From IMG/VR virus record IMGVR_UViG_3300025141_016923, positions 1-44,415 of that record: a stretch of DNA of 44,415 bases; one strand, written 5' to 3'. Below, one piece after another: positions 33,736 to 41,271 of this stretch. The notes under the pieces were generated by a model. The model was not told the origin of the DNA, did no database searches, and saw nothing but the letters and a program-made list of their open reading frames with translations. Each line of letters begins with the position of its first letter. The stretch's first letter is position 1. Made by a program: the position numbers and the translations under genes. The DNA comes from a virus.

Positions 33736-34508
33736 CTCCACACCGTTGCTAAATTTCCATAAACATCTTTTGGTTCGAATGTTGCTTCCTCACTTCCAGG
33801 TCGGAAAAATAACCAACTTGAAACTGTGCTTCCACCACTGAACTCGACTCCAGCAAAACCATATTGGCGTAGAAAAACCAATATATCATCAAAAGTTCCA
33901 TTCCCTTCAATGTTCCCATCTCCAGACTGTTCTTTATGAATTTCTAAAAAGAAAGCAAGAATCTTATTTTTTTCAAGGCTTTCTTTACAACCGAGCAACA
34001 TTTCATATTCTGCACCTTCTATATCAGCCCACACAAAGACACTAGTATCGTCGCTTGTTATAAGCGAATCGATTGTTATAGCAGGTGTTTTACACTCTTG
34101 ATATCGATTATCTGTTATGTGTGTATTGCTTACTTTCAATCTAAAATCCGACGCTCCGTCTTTATGGCCGGTGAATGCATCAATTTCCCCATTTTGTGAA
34201 CAAACACATGCATTAATAAGGCTTCCAGGATACATTGCATCCCGGAGCCTGCTAAATCGTTCCACTTGAGGTTCTATCCCAATTATCTCACACTCAGGAT
34301 AAAAATCATTAATTGACCAAGCCTCAGAACCAGCAAAGCCTGGTCCACAATCAATAAATTTTGAAAATTGACTTTCTTTTGATGGAAACATTTCGTTGAA
34401 AATTTTTAATAATATATAAATTTCATCATGCTGGAGTCTATCAAAGCTAGTATACTTCCCCATCTGCTTCCAATCAGTCGCATTGCGATCTTGCCATATA
34501 TCCTGCAT
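33732..34508 (-). CDS. FkbM-family methyltransferase
   Basis: This 258-aa SAM enzyme of the FkbM family has motif I-like 'KFIDCGPGFAGSEAW', 'EIIGIEPQVERF' and the family hallmark 'WADIEGAEYEMLLGC' at about residues 162-177. FkbM enzymes O-methylate sugars and other hydroxyl groups. The start is ATG 34508 with GGGA upstream; its TGA overlaps the hldD start. It adds to the second FkbM-type gene at 36.5 kb, so the glycan may carry more than one methyl mark. Confidence 0.87.
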   Translation of the reverse strand: MQDIWQDRNATDWKQMGKYTSFDRLQHDEIYILLKIFNEMFPSKESQFSKFIDCGPGFAGSEAWSINDFYPECEIIGIEPQVERFSRLRDAMYPGSLINACVCSQNGEIDAFTGHKDGASDFRLKVSNTHITDNRYQECKTPAITIDSLITSDDTSVFVWADIEGAEYEMLLGCKESLEKNKILAFFLEIHKEQSGDGNIEGNGTFDDILVFLRQYGFAGVEFSGGSTVSSWLFFRPGSEEATFEPKDVYGNLATVWR

Positions 34509-34516
34509 ACTAATCC

Positions 34517-34999
34517 CTAGAAGAAAGGTAGCCCGTCTCTCTTAATACATATTATAGCCGGTTCTCCCATCAAATAAGCGTCAATCATTGCCTTTTCTGT
34601 CTCAGGCTGATTCCGAGGGAAATAACCAAAGGTATTTTTTAACAAGCCAATAAGGCCCTCAGCATTTAATGGCCTGTGTGTCGGACCGTGAGTTGGATAA
34701 TCAGCTTGGCCTACTAACATAACTGGTAATTTTTGTTCGTCAATATCAATTTTAATCTGTTCAAATGGCCTTTCAATTAAAAAAGGTGTAATCGAATAGA
34801 CTATTGGTCTCAAACCCTCAGCGGCCATGCCGGCTGCCATGCTAATCATTGACTGCTCACAAAGACCTGCATTAATATATCTTTCAGGCCAGCGCTCGAT
34901 AAATTCTTCCATACATTGTTCAACATCACCAGATATTAAAATAACGTTATCATCTTTTTCTGCAATTCGAACAAGTGTCTTTCCAAAAGCTCTTCTCAT
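34517..34999 (-). CDS. Transketolase Pyr-domain subunit without the C-terminal domain
   Basis: This 160-aa protein is the middle (pyrimidine-binding) domain of transketolase alone. It has 'FGKTLVRIAEKDDNVILISGDV', 'YINAGLCEQSMISMAAGMAAEG' with the ThDP-activating Glu (E48), 'THGPTHRPL' and 'AIICIKRDGLPFF' at the very end. Bacterial split transketolases have a second subunit of about 300 residues; here the stop falls exactly where the third domain would begin. The ATG overlaps the stop of the PP-domain gene (TAATG), so the two chains are made together and probably pair. The substrate is unknown; see the finding on this pair. Confidence 0.87.
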   Translation of the reverse strand: MRRAFGKTLVRIAEKDDNVILISGDVEQCMEEFIERWPERYINAGLCEQSMISMAAGMAAEGLRPIVYSITPFLIERPFEQIKIDIDEQKLPVMLVGQADYPTHGPTHRPLNAEGLIGLLKNTFGYFPRNQPETEKAMIDAYLMGEPAIICIKRDGLPFF

Positions 35000-35736
35000 T
35001 ATTCTGAATCCTCCAATTCTTCAAGTGCTTGCTTTTCTCTATCTGGTGGTGGCCATTGGGCATGCCAGCAAGGTTGATTTTCCATAAAACTTACACCCTT
35101 TCCCTTGATTGTATTTGCTATAATTAGCCGTGGTATATCTATCTCTGATATTTCTAATGCTGCAAGAATTTCCTCATAAGAGTGACCATCTATTACAGAT
35201 GTATTCCACCCAATCATTTCTGCTATCTTATCAAAATTTGGAATTGGCAAAATATCTTTTGTATACCCAGATCCCTGTATTCCATTCCAGTCAGCAATTA
35301 TAACAAGGTTATCAAGTTTGTGGTGTGCCGCCAAGAGCAATGATTCCCATGTTGTTCCCTCTTGGCATTCACCATCACCAACAATTACATAAATCTTTCC
35401 AGGTTTATTTAACTTCTTCTTTGCGATTGCCATTCCAATCGCAGCAGGAAATCCATGACCCTCGCTTCCAGTAGTCCAATGTATTCCATTATGAACATCT
35501 CTTTCTGGATGACCGGTTGGCCTTGGGTCATAACCCTTCTCGCGGAGCAGAACATAATAAGGCCAGCACGCGTGGCCTTTACTCAAAATAAACCGATCCT
35601 GATCGGTAAGAACATGGTCATATAGCGAGATCAATAACTCAACAGCAGAAAAACATCCGCCATAGTGATAACCACCATTCGCCTTTGAAAAGGCTATCGT
35701 ATCTCTTCTAACCTGTTTTGATCTATTATTCAACAT
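34999..35736 (-). CDS. Transketolase PP-domain subunit
   Basis: This 245-aa subunit is the N-terminal (pyrophosphate-binding) domain. It has 'RFILSKGHACWPYY', 'TTGSEGHGFPAAIGMA', the ThDP and magnesium motif 'VGDGECQEGTTWE' (G120-D-G) with N151 in 'ADWNG', and 'ANTIKGKGVSFM'. Together with the Pyr chain it would give a ThDP enzyme that moves two-carbon units between sugar phosphates, or adds such a unit to a nucleotide-sugar, as in branched-sugar pathways. It overlaps the FkbM-like gene end by 11 bases. The ATG has GGAAGACAA upstream. Confidence 0.9.
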   Translation of the reverse strand: MLNNRSKQVRRDTIAFSKANGGYHYGGCFSAVELLISLYDHVLTDQDRFILSKGHACWPYYVLLREKGYDPRPTGHPERDVHNGIHWTTGSEGHGFPAAIGMAIAKKKLNKPGKIYVIVGDGECQEGTTWESLLLAAHHKLDNLVIIADWNGIQGSGYTKDILPIPNFDKIAEMIGWNTSVIDGHSYEEILAALEISEIDIPRLIIANTIKGKGVSFMENQPCWHAQWPPPDREKQALEELEDSE

Positions 35737-36559
35737 TTGTCTTCCTTATTAATGGGTAATAATTCCCTAATTCTTTCTTGTATGGCTTGTTTGGATAATC
35801 GAGACCTACAATTGGAAATTTTTGATTCGTCTCTTTAGCATCTTCTATTAAATCTTTTCTGACATACGTCATTTCAATTAAAGGAGGAATTTCACAACCT
35901 CCAATATTTATCTTCTTTAGTGAATTATTGGGGTGAATGTGAACAGCATAAAATTTAGAATTTAAAAAACTTAAAATTTCATAATATTTTCTGCACAGTT
36001 CTTCATTAATTTTATTATAAATCGTTTTATAAAAATTACAAAAATATGGTGTTAATTTATGCTCATCCTGCTGGTTTGGTATAAATTTTTTCTCAACATC
36101 GATGAATGCAAAATGAAATTCAATTAAAATTTGATCTACACTGCTTAACAATCCCGGGCTCACTGATTTTATTACTTCCCATTCGTCCCATTCAATATCC
36201 ATTTTCATAGTAATTCCGGAATTATAAGATTCTAGAATTGACGATAGTGATAAAAAATCACCAAATGATTTTGCGGCAACTCCCTTTTTAGTGAAGGTAA
36301 AATTTTCATGACTTAGTGGTAACGAATTTACAGTGTGATCAAACAGTTCCACAGAGGTATTCGGATATTTATTAACCCAATCAATCTCAAATGTAACATT
36401 ATCTTCAACACCAAATGAAATAAGTGTACTACATTCATTAGCTATTTCATGAACTGCAACGTAACCGCCATCACAATTATTCCCAATTCTTATTTTTGAG
36501 AATTCACAATCATAAACTTTTATTTCATTTAAAAAATTAGTAGCCAAATCACTAATCAT
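35726..36559 (-). CDS. FkbM-like methyltransferase, divergent
   Basis: The 277-aa protein carries FkbM-type signatures: 'KIRIGNNCDGGYVAVHE' near the N-terminus, 'LISFGVEDNVTFEID', and 'MKMDIEWDEWEVIKS' (residues 118-132), the equivalent of the D-I-E-G-x-E motif, here with W in place of G. The C-terminal half includes 'LIEFHFAF' and a His-rich 'YAVHIHPNNS'. This subfamily is common beside polysaccharide genes. The altered motif may affect substrate rather than SAM binding. The ATG overlaps the alcohol dehydrogenase stop (ATGA). Confidence 0.8.
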   Translation of the reverse strand: MISDLATNFLNEIKVYDCEFSKIRIGNNCDGGYVAVHEIANECSTLISFGVEDNVTFEIDWVNKYPNTSVELFDHTVNSLPLSHENFTFTKKGVAAKSFGDFLSLSSILESYNSGITMKMDIEWDEWEVIKSVSPGLLSSVDQILIEFHFAFIDVEKKFIPNQQDEHKLTPYFCNFYKTIYNKINEELCRKYYEILSFLNSKFYAVHIHPNNSLKKINIGGCEIPPLIEMTYVRKDLIEDAKETNQKFPIVGLDYPNKPYKKELGNYYPLIRKTNVE

Positions 36560-37581
36560 TGATGATCCATTTTAACCATAACTCTGCCGGCTATTCCAGA
36601 CATTAATAATTCAAACGCCTCATCAACGCCATCTATACTATAAACTGCAGTTATAATCTTATCAATATCTAAAATTCCTGCCTTATGCATTTTTACATAT
36701 CTTTTTAGATCATTCTGTGGGTTGGTCTTTCCTCCTTGTGATACTATAATAGACTTTCCGGAAGGTGACCACCAACTAACGCCATCAGGAATCTTTATAT
36801 CCTGACCTGGTTTTGGCTGGCCTACTAAAATATATCGTCCAGAATCACCAAGAAATTTCATGGTTTCGTATATCGCGTTGACGTTTCCAGTTGTGTCCAT
36901 AATAACATCAAATTTATCAAATTGATCTAGATCGTCAATTTTATCTAAAAAGTGTGTGGCACCAATATTTTCTACAATAAACTGTTTATCTGTTTTGATG
37001 TCTAAACCAACTACTGGATAAGCGCTAGCTAGAAGTGACCCCTGGATTAGATTTAATCCGACACCACCACATCCAACAATCAGAACGCTCTCACCAAATT
37101 TTATCTTTGCATCATTGTTAACAGCACCAAGAGCAGTTGTCATTCCACATCCAAGCAGCGCACATAGGTATTCATCAGTGTCGGCCGGGACGGTTGTTAC
37201 TCTATTTTCTGACACTATTGAAAATTCACTAAGTGTAGTTATTTTTCCGGCAGACATTTCATCACCATTTTCCAGAAAATATTTTGGAAACGGGGCTTCT
37301 ATACCACCACTCTTCCTCCAGTGCATGACAACTTTATCACCAGTACTTACTGTTGTTACACCAGCCCCAACGTCCTCAACGATGCCACAACCTTCATGGC
37401 CAAGCATATGAGGCATAAATTTTGCATTTCCTTTGTGGCCGTTGATTTCATGAATTTGCGCACCGCATAATCCGCTAACTAAAACCCTAACCAAAACCTG
37501 ACCAGGTTCTAAGTGCTGTGGTAGATACACTTGTTCAACTTTTGGAACAATTCCAACTTTTCTTAATATGGCAGCCTTCAT
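36556..37581 (-). CDS. Zinc-dependent alcohol dehydrogenase (MDR), lacking the structural zinc lobe
   Basis: The product starts at ATG 37581, one base after the SDR stop, with GAGGA upstream; it has 341 aa. It is a medium-chain dehydrogenase with the catalytic zinc set C39 ('SGLCGAQIHE'), H62-E ('LGHEGCGIV') and C145 ('LLGCGMTTALG'), and an NAD loop 'LIVGCGGVGLN'. The four-cysteine structural zinc loop is missing and replaced by 'HWRKSGGIEAPFPKYFLENG'. Such forms occur in sugar clusters and oxidise polyols or sugars. It is next to the transketolase pair and an SDR, so these may act in one pathway. Confidence 0.9.
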   Translation of the reverse strand: MKAAILRKVGIVPKVEQVYLPQHLEPGQVLVRVLVSGLCGAQIHEINGHKGNAKFMPHMLGHEGCGIVEDVGAGVTTVSTGDKVVMHWRKSGGIEAPFPKYFLENGDEMSAGKITTLSEFSIVSENRVTTVPADTDEYLCALLGCGMTTALGAVNNDAKIKFGESVLIVGCGGVGLNLIQGSLLASAYPVVGLDIKTDKQFIVENIGATHFLDKIDDLDQFDKFDVIMDTTGNVNAIYETMKFLGDSGRYILVGQPKPGQDIKIPDGVSWWSPSGKSIIVSQGGKTNPQNDLKRYVKMHKAGILDIDKIITAVYSIDGVDEAFELLMSGIAGRVMVKMDHQ

Positions 37582-37582
37582 C

Positions 37583-38239
37583 TTATCCTCGATTAAATTT
37601 TCTAATAACAACTTCTGTTTCAAGCGATGTCATATTATTGCCCCCTATAATATCGCCCACCCTACTGGCAACTTCTCTGGGGTCTATTAACGTACTATAG
37701 TTTTCCCGAGATCTTGTCATGTCTGTCTTCATTGCACCCGGAAATATATCAACTATCCTAACATTCTTTCCAATCGATTCAACTTGCAGTGACTGTGAAA
37801 AACCTTTTAATGCATGTTTTGTTGAGCTGTAAATTGTTTCACCAGGGGCTGGTTGAAGAGCAGCGATTGAATTTATATTAATAATCAAACCATCACCTTT
37901 ATTCACAAAGTGAGCGTACACTCTTTTTAAAAGCTTAATCTGCGCTGTTATGTTAACATTTACTATTTTTTCTATATCCTCATCAGAATGTTCTAAAAAT
38001 AATTTTCTCTGATGTATTGCTGCATTATTCACAAATACATTAATATTATTGTGATCTAATGCTAACTCTATTTTGTCAAGGGTTGTGCTGTCGGTAATAT
38101 CTCCAGCAACTGCGTTTTTTAGCAAGTTCTGTGGAAAAATTCTAAAATGAGGAAGAACAAAACAGCCTCTATCATGTAATTCATCACAGATTAACACTCC
38201 AAGACCCCTTGAACAGCCCGTCACTAAAACATTATTCAT
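37583..38239 (-). CDS. Short-chain dehydrogenase/reductase (classical SDR)
   Basis: The 218-aa enzyme has the cofactor loop 'TGCSRGLG' (residues 7-14), 'FVNNAAIH' (N71-N-A-A), the catalytic Ser S124 in 'NSIAAL', and the YxxxK pair Y137 and K141 in 'IYSSTKHALKGF', followed by 'IFPGAMKTDM'. GAGG lies seven bases before ATG 38239. It is probably a sugar or polyol reductase that works with the alcohol dehydrogenase downstream; the stop of one is one base from the start of the other. The substrate is unknown. Confidence 0.9.
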   Translation of the reverse strand: MNNVLVTGCSRGLGVLICDELHDRGCFVLPHFRIFPQNLLKNAVAGDITDSTTLDKIELALDHNNINVFVNNAAIHQRKLFLEHSDEDIEKIVNVNITAQIKLLKRVYAHFVNKGDGLIININSIAALQPAPGETIYSSTKHALKGFSQSLQVESIGKNVRIVDIFPGAMKTDMTRSRENYSTLIDPREVASRVGDIIGGNNMTSLETEVVIRKFNRG

Positions 38240-38290
38240 TACTCACCTCAATAAAACCAACAATATAATTCTATTATTTTTTATTGTCTT
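38240..38290. other. AT-rich spacer between the GT2 and SDR genes, with an inverted repeat
   Basis: In this 51-base gap an exact 8-bp inverted repeat, CAATAAAA (38249-38256) and TTTTATTG (38279-38286), flanks 22 AT-rich bases. It could be a weak stem or a promoter element for the dehydrogenase/transketolase block. The low sequence complexity makes chance likely. Confidence 0.3.
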
Positions 38291-39076
38291 TTACAATCCG
38301 GTTGCGTTTTTATCTTCAACATAACCACGCTCCCTTATAAATGTGACAGAATTGTGGGCATCTATTCGCATTCCCCCATCGTCAGTGCCACGAGATTTTA
38401 ATGGATTCTCAAGAAACTGATAAACATAAAGTGGTTCATCAATGAACTTTACAGAACCATAGCCACCTGTTTCTTTTTTAATATTCCACAAAATTGGAAG
38501 AACATACGCCTGATCACATCCCATTGAAAACCACTCATTGTCCCATCTCAGAAAATTAGTCAATGGAATTTTCTTAAATTCAGCAGCTCTAAATGTTGAC
38601 ATTGCAGATGTCACCCATTGATCTTTATATGGGTCCCATTCATTTGAAGGTATTTTTCTTGATATTCCAACTTCTTCGTTGTGAGAATATTTCCAGTTGG
38701 TATAGACATATCGTGCATTGTGATTTTTATATTGGTCATATATTTTTTCTAGCACATTATTTTCGCAAAGCCAGTCATCACCATCAAGAACGCAAATAAT
38801 ATCGTCATCGTCACAAAGTGATACATACTCATATAAATTTAAAAGCTTATATTTTCTATCTTTATTAAAAGATATTTTTAAATTTTTCTTTGTGTCTTTG
38901 TTCAGAGCTGCTAGTTCTCTTACTTTCTTTAAAATATTGACTGACTCTTCTTCACTTCTGTCGTCAATATAATAATGTTCATCTGCTCCATGTGTTTGTG
39001 CTATTACAGAATTTATATTGTTTACGCAAAAAACATTTGAATTATATGATGGAGAGAAAACCTTTATTTTAGCCAT
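38291..39076 (-). CDS. Family 2 glycosyltransferase
   Basis: This 261-aa GT-A enzyme begins at ATG 39076 (GAAGAG four bases upstream); the longer TTG start would overlap the previous gene by 11 bases. It shows 'KVFSPSYNSNVF' at the start, 'HYYIDDRSEEES', and the metal-binding acidic motif 'CVLDGDDWL' (D98-G-D-D). The C-terminal part 'DNEWFSMGCDQAYVLPILW' corresponds to the ED-type acceptor motif. It is directly coupled to the GT4-GT2 fusion. Donor and acceptor are unknown. Confidence 0.9.
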   Translation of the reverse strand: MAKIKVFSPSYNSNVFCVNNINSVIAQTHGADEHYYIDDRSEEESVNILKKVRELAALNKDTKKNLKISFNKDRKYKLLNLYEYVSLCDDDDIICVLDGDDWLCENNVLEKIYDQYKNHNARYVYTNWKYSHNEEVGISRKIPSNEWDPYKDQWVTSAMSTFRAAEFKKIPLTNFLRWDNEWFSMGCDQAYVLPILWNIKKETGGYGSVKFIDEPLYVYQFLENPLKSRGTDDGGMRIDAHNSVTFIRERGYVEDKNATGL

Positions 39077-39077
39077 T

Positions 39078-40991
39078 TTACTCTTCAATCATAAGTGCTG
39101 GTTGTTTAGTATTAAGAACTATGTGCGGTGTTGGATTTTCAAAATTGACTGGTGAATGAAAAACCCAACCACCAATTTCTTTTGCAAGCTTAACTGACAG
39201 ATTTTTTATATCTTCGTCAGTAACACTTGACCATTGTTTTTGAAAAAACATATTATTTTCAGGAACGTCTTCTTGCTTAATATCATACAAGCTTTCCCAA
39301 TGTTTTTGCCAGTAATTTTTGTATGTTTTAATTTTTCTTTCAATGTCAAACCAGCTATAGTGATAAACGCTTGGATAATTTTCAACAACTGTTTTAAACC
39401 ATTGAGTGTATGCATCTATGGCTTCTTTATTCCCTTGAAGAGCTGCAAGTCTTACTTTGTGAATTTCACCAGAATAAAAATTTCCATACAGAGTTCTTTC
39501 AAAAGTTTCTGGATCGATATAATCGCAGCCATCAGTACCTGGTTTTGCATATATATTTCCGTCCTTGTCGGCCATAACTAAATCACCAGGAATCCCATGT
39601 GTAATATTTGGAAGGTTTTTACTCAGCCTCCACTTCCACGGATTGACATCCATCCTAACTTTTTCCGCGCTTCCCCAATATTCAATGACGGGCAAGCAGA
39701 TTAATGGAGCATTTTTGGGAAATTGCTTAAGCATGCTTTTAACTTTCTGATAATCATCTTCGTGTACGACCTCATCTGCGTCCTGCTGCCAGCAATATTC
39801 CATTGTGCATCTTTTTCTAGCCTCGGCTTTTTGCAATCCATCGAACACAGCGAATCTTTTGCTTTCCCAATCTCTCTTAACTTGATAGACTTTAAGTCTA
39901 CCATCAACCTGTACTTTTGCCCACTCTTCGAGTTCGGCCCATGTGCCATCCGTAGATCCTCCATCAACAACTATAACCTCATTACAAAATCCTAAAAGGG
40001 ATGAAATTGACTGCTTCCATGGATAACCATTCTTGTTACAGTTGAGGGTAGTTGTGTAACCAGATAATGTTGGAATGTAAGCCATTGAATTTGAAATAGA
40101 AGCCCAGAATTTTTCACGTGCTGCAAACAGATAAGACTCAGTGTCAATCATCTCAACATCAGAAAACCACTCTTCGTCTTTATGTTGAACATTTTCGTTT
40201 AGCTCAAGCTGACATCCAAGAATTTTTGCTTCAATAACAGTTCTGGGACATGTATCACCACCAGGGGGCAAATATACTAAACCTTCTGCTTGAGCCATTT
40301 CTTCCAAAACCTTTCCGTAAGGCCAGTTTTGAATTATTTTGTATTCTTTGTTGTTTTCTTTGCACCATTCTATTGCAAGCTGTGTTCCTTTAATCCAAGA
40401 AGAAGAACCAACAACAAGCCAACCTTTACGTTCTTTTTCTTTATATTTTTCCCGAAGCATTTTCACGGTTAAAAAGAATGAATCATCAAAAACTGAAGAA
40501 AGAACCCAGTTTTCACGTTCATTTAAAAATGGAAACCGATCAAAGTATATTTTCTGTTGTGCTTCTGACATAAACCAGAGAGATTTAGCGCCATAAAAGA
40601 AAGCAGATATCATCTTTCCATAATTTTCTTCATGACAGTCACACTCTTTCTGCTCTGCAGAAAGATGTTTTTCTATACTTCTATATTTGCAAAACTTATA
40701 ATCGTATTCAAGTATAGAATAATCTAGATTTGCAACAACAGTAGGGATTAGCTTAACATCAAGCTGAGAGAAATTACCAAAAATCCAATATTTTCTATGG
40801 CCACTTTCCAGTGTTTTCATTGTTACATCTTTAGAATTTACACACTGTACTTTATATTTTGAAGATTTTATTAAAGCGTCAGTAGTTAATTCTGCTCCAC
40901 CAACATATTGGTTGATAAACATATCAGCAACAAATACCACCTTGGTATTTTCTTCAATCAAAACATCAGTTTTGAACGGTGAATTAAACAT
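39078..40991 (-). CDS. Fused two-domain glycosyltransferase (GT4-like plus GT2)
   Basis: The 637-aa protein has two catalytic modules. The N-terminal GT-B-like part (1-300) has 'VFVADMFINQYVGGAELTTDAL', a hinge 'GWLVVGSSSWIKG' and 'LPPGGDTCPRTVIEAKILGC', the donor-site helix. The C-terminal GT-A part (305-630) has 'YTTTLNCNKNGYPWKQSI', 'VVDGGSTDGTWAEL' (343-355) and the metal motif 'QQDADEVVHEDD' at about 402. One chain could therefore add two sugars in order. ATG 40991 has GAGGG upstream. It opens the glycan island, after the long spacer. No membrane segment is visible. Confidence 0.88.
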   Translation of the reverse strand: MFNSPFKTDVLIEENTKVVFVADMFINQYVGGAELTTDALIKSSKYKVQCVNSKDVTMKTLESGHRKYWIFGNFSQLDVKLIPTVVANLDYSILEYDYKFCKYRSIEKHLSAEQKECDCHEENYGKMISAFFYGAKSLWFMSEAQQKIYFDRFPFLNERENWVLSSVFDDSFFLTVKMLREKYKEKERKGWLVVGSSSWIKGTQLAIEWCKENNKEYKIIQNWPYGKVLEEMAQAEGLVYLPPGGDTCPRTVIEAKILGCQLELNENVQHKDEEWFSDVEMIDTESYLFAAREKFWASISNSMAYIPTLSGYTTTLNCNKNGYPWKQSISSLLGFCNEVIVVDGGSTDGTWAELEEWAKVQVDGRLKVYQVKRDWESKRFAVFDGLQKAEARKRCTMEYCWQQDADEVVHEDDYQKVKSMLKQFPKNAPLICLPVIEYWGSAEKVRMDVNPWKWRLSKNLPNITHGIPGDLVMADKDGNIYAKPGTDGCDYIDPETFERTLYGNFYSGEIHKVRLAALQGNKEAIDAYTQWFKTVVENYPSVYHYSWFDIERKIKTYKNYWQKHWESLYDIKQEDVPENNMFFQKQWSSVTDEDIKNLSVKLAKEIGGWVFHSPVNFENPTPHIVLNTKQPALMIEE

Positions 40992-41263
40992 ATTGATCCC
41001 TCATGTATCGTATGAACAAATACTATCATGTCCTGATTGATTGTTTAAGACATAATTTATCATTTTTTTTCTTGTACATTCAGAATTTTTTTCTAATATT
41101 AAATTCTAATACTAATCTAATCTACTAATCTACTAATCTACTAATCTACTAATCTAATCTACTAATTAGAATATTTGAAATAAAATAACTAGAATTTATC
41201 TAGATAGAAAAAATTCTTTAGTAAAATTAAAAAACTAAATTTTATCTAATAGATCCACTTTAA
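40992..41263. other. Main intergenic spacer, AT-rich, with repeats and possible regulatory sites
   Basis: This 272-base gap holds no gene that I can support. Reading with transcription it has inverted repeats just after the fibre stop, then a block of tandem 8-bp repeats, then AT-rich leader sequence and the Shine-Dalgarno GAGGG of the first glycan gene. The 8-mer GATAAATT occurs twice (41193-41200 and 41054-41061, minus strand), 6 of 8 with the T4 late promoter. It is the natural place for fibre-gene termination and a new promoter for the island. Confidence 0.55.
41123..41154. repeat. Four perfect tandem copies of an 8-bp unit
   Basis: TACTAATC (plus strand) occurs four times in direct contact. 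Shorter TAATC copies flank the array on both sides, so the repeat-like stretch spans about 41106-41168. It may be a protein-binding site, a slippage product or a recombination seam. Confidence 0.85.
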
Positions 41264-41271
41264 TCAAGTGG
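41222..41271 (-). terminator. Possible transcription terminator of the tail fibre gene
   Basis: A 6-bp stem, CCACTT/AAGTGG with a 5-base loop (41255-41271), overlaps the fibre stop. A second exact 7-bp inverted repeat, TAAAATT/AATTTTA (41222-41228 and 41238-41244), encloses six T residues on the minus strand. Neither is a textbook GC-rich hairpin followed at once by U residues, so the call is weak. Confidence 0.35.

Noticed and set aside
41106-41168. Short tandem repeats as a possible CRISPR array
   Set aside because: The unit is 8 bp and contiguous, without spacers. There are no cas genes apart from a Cas4-like nuclease 21 kb away.
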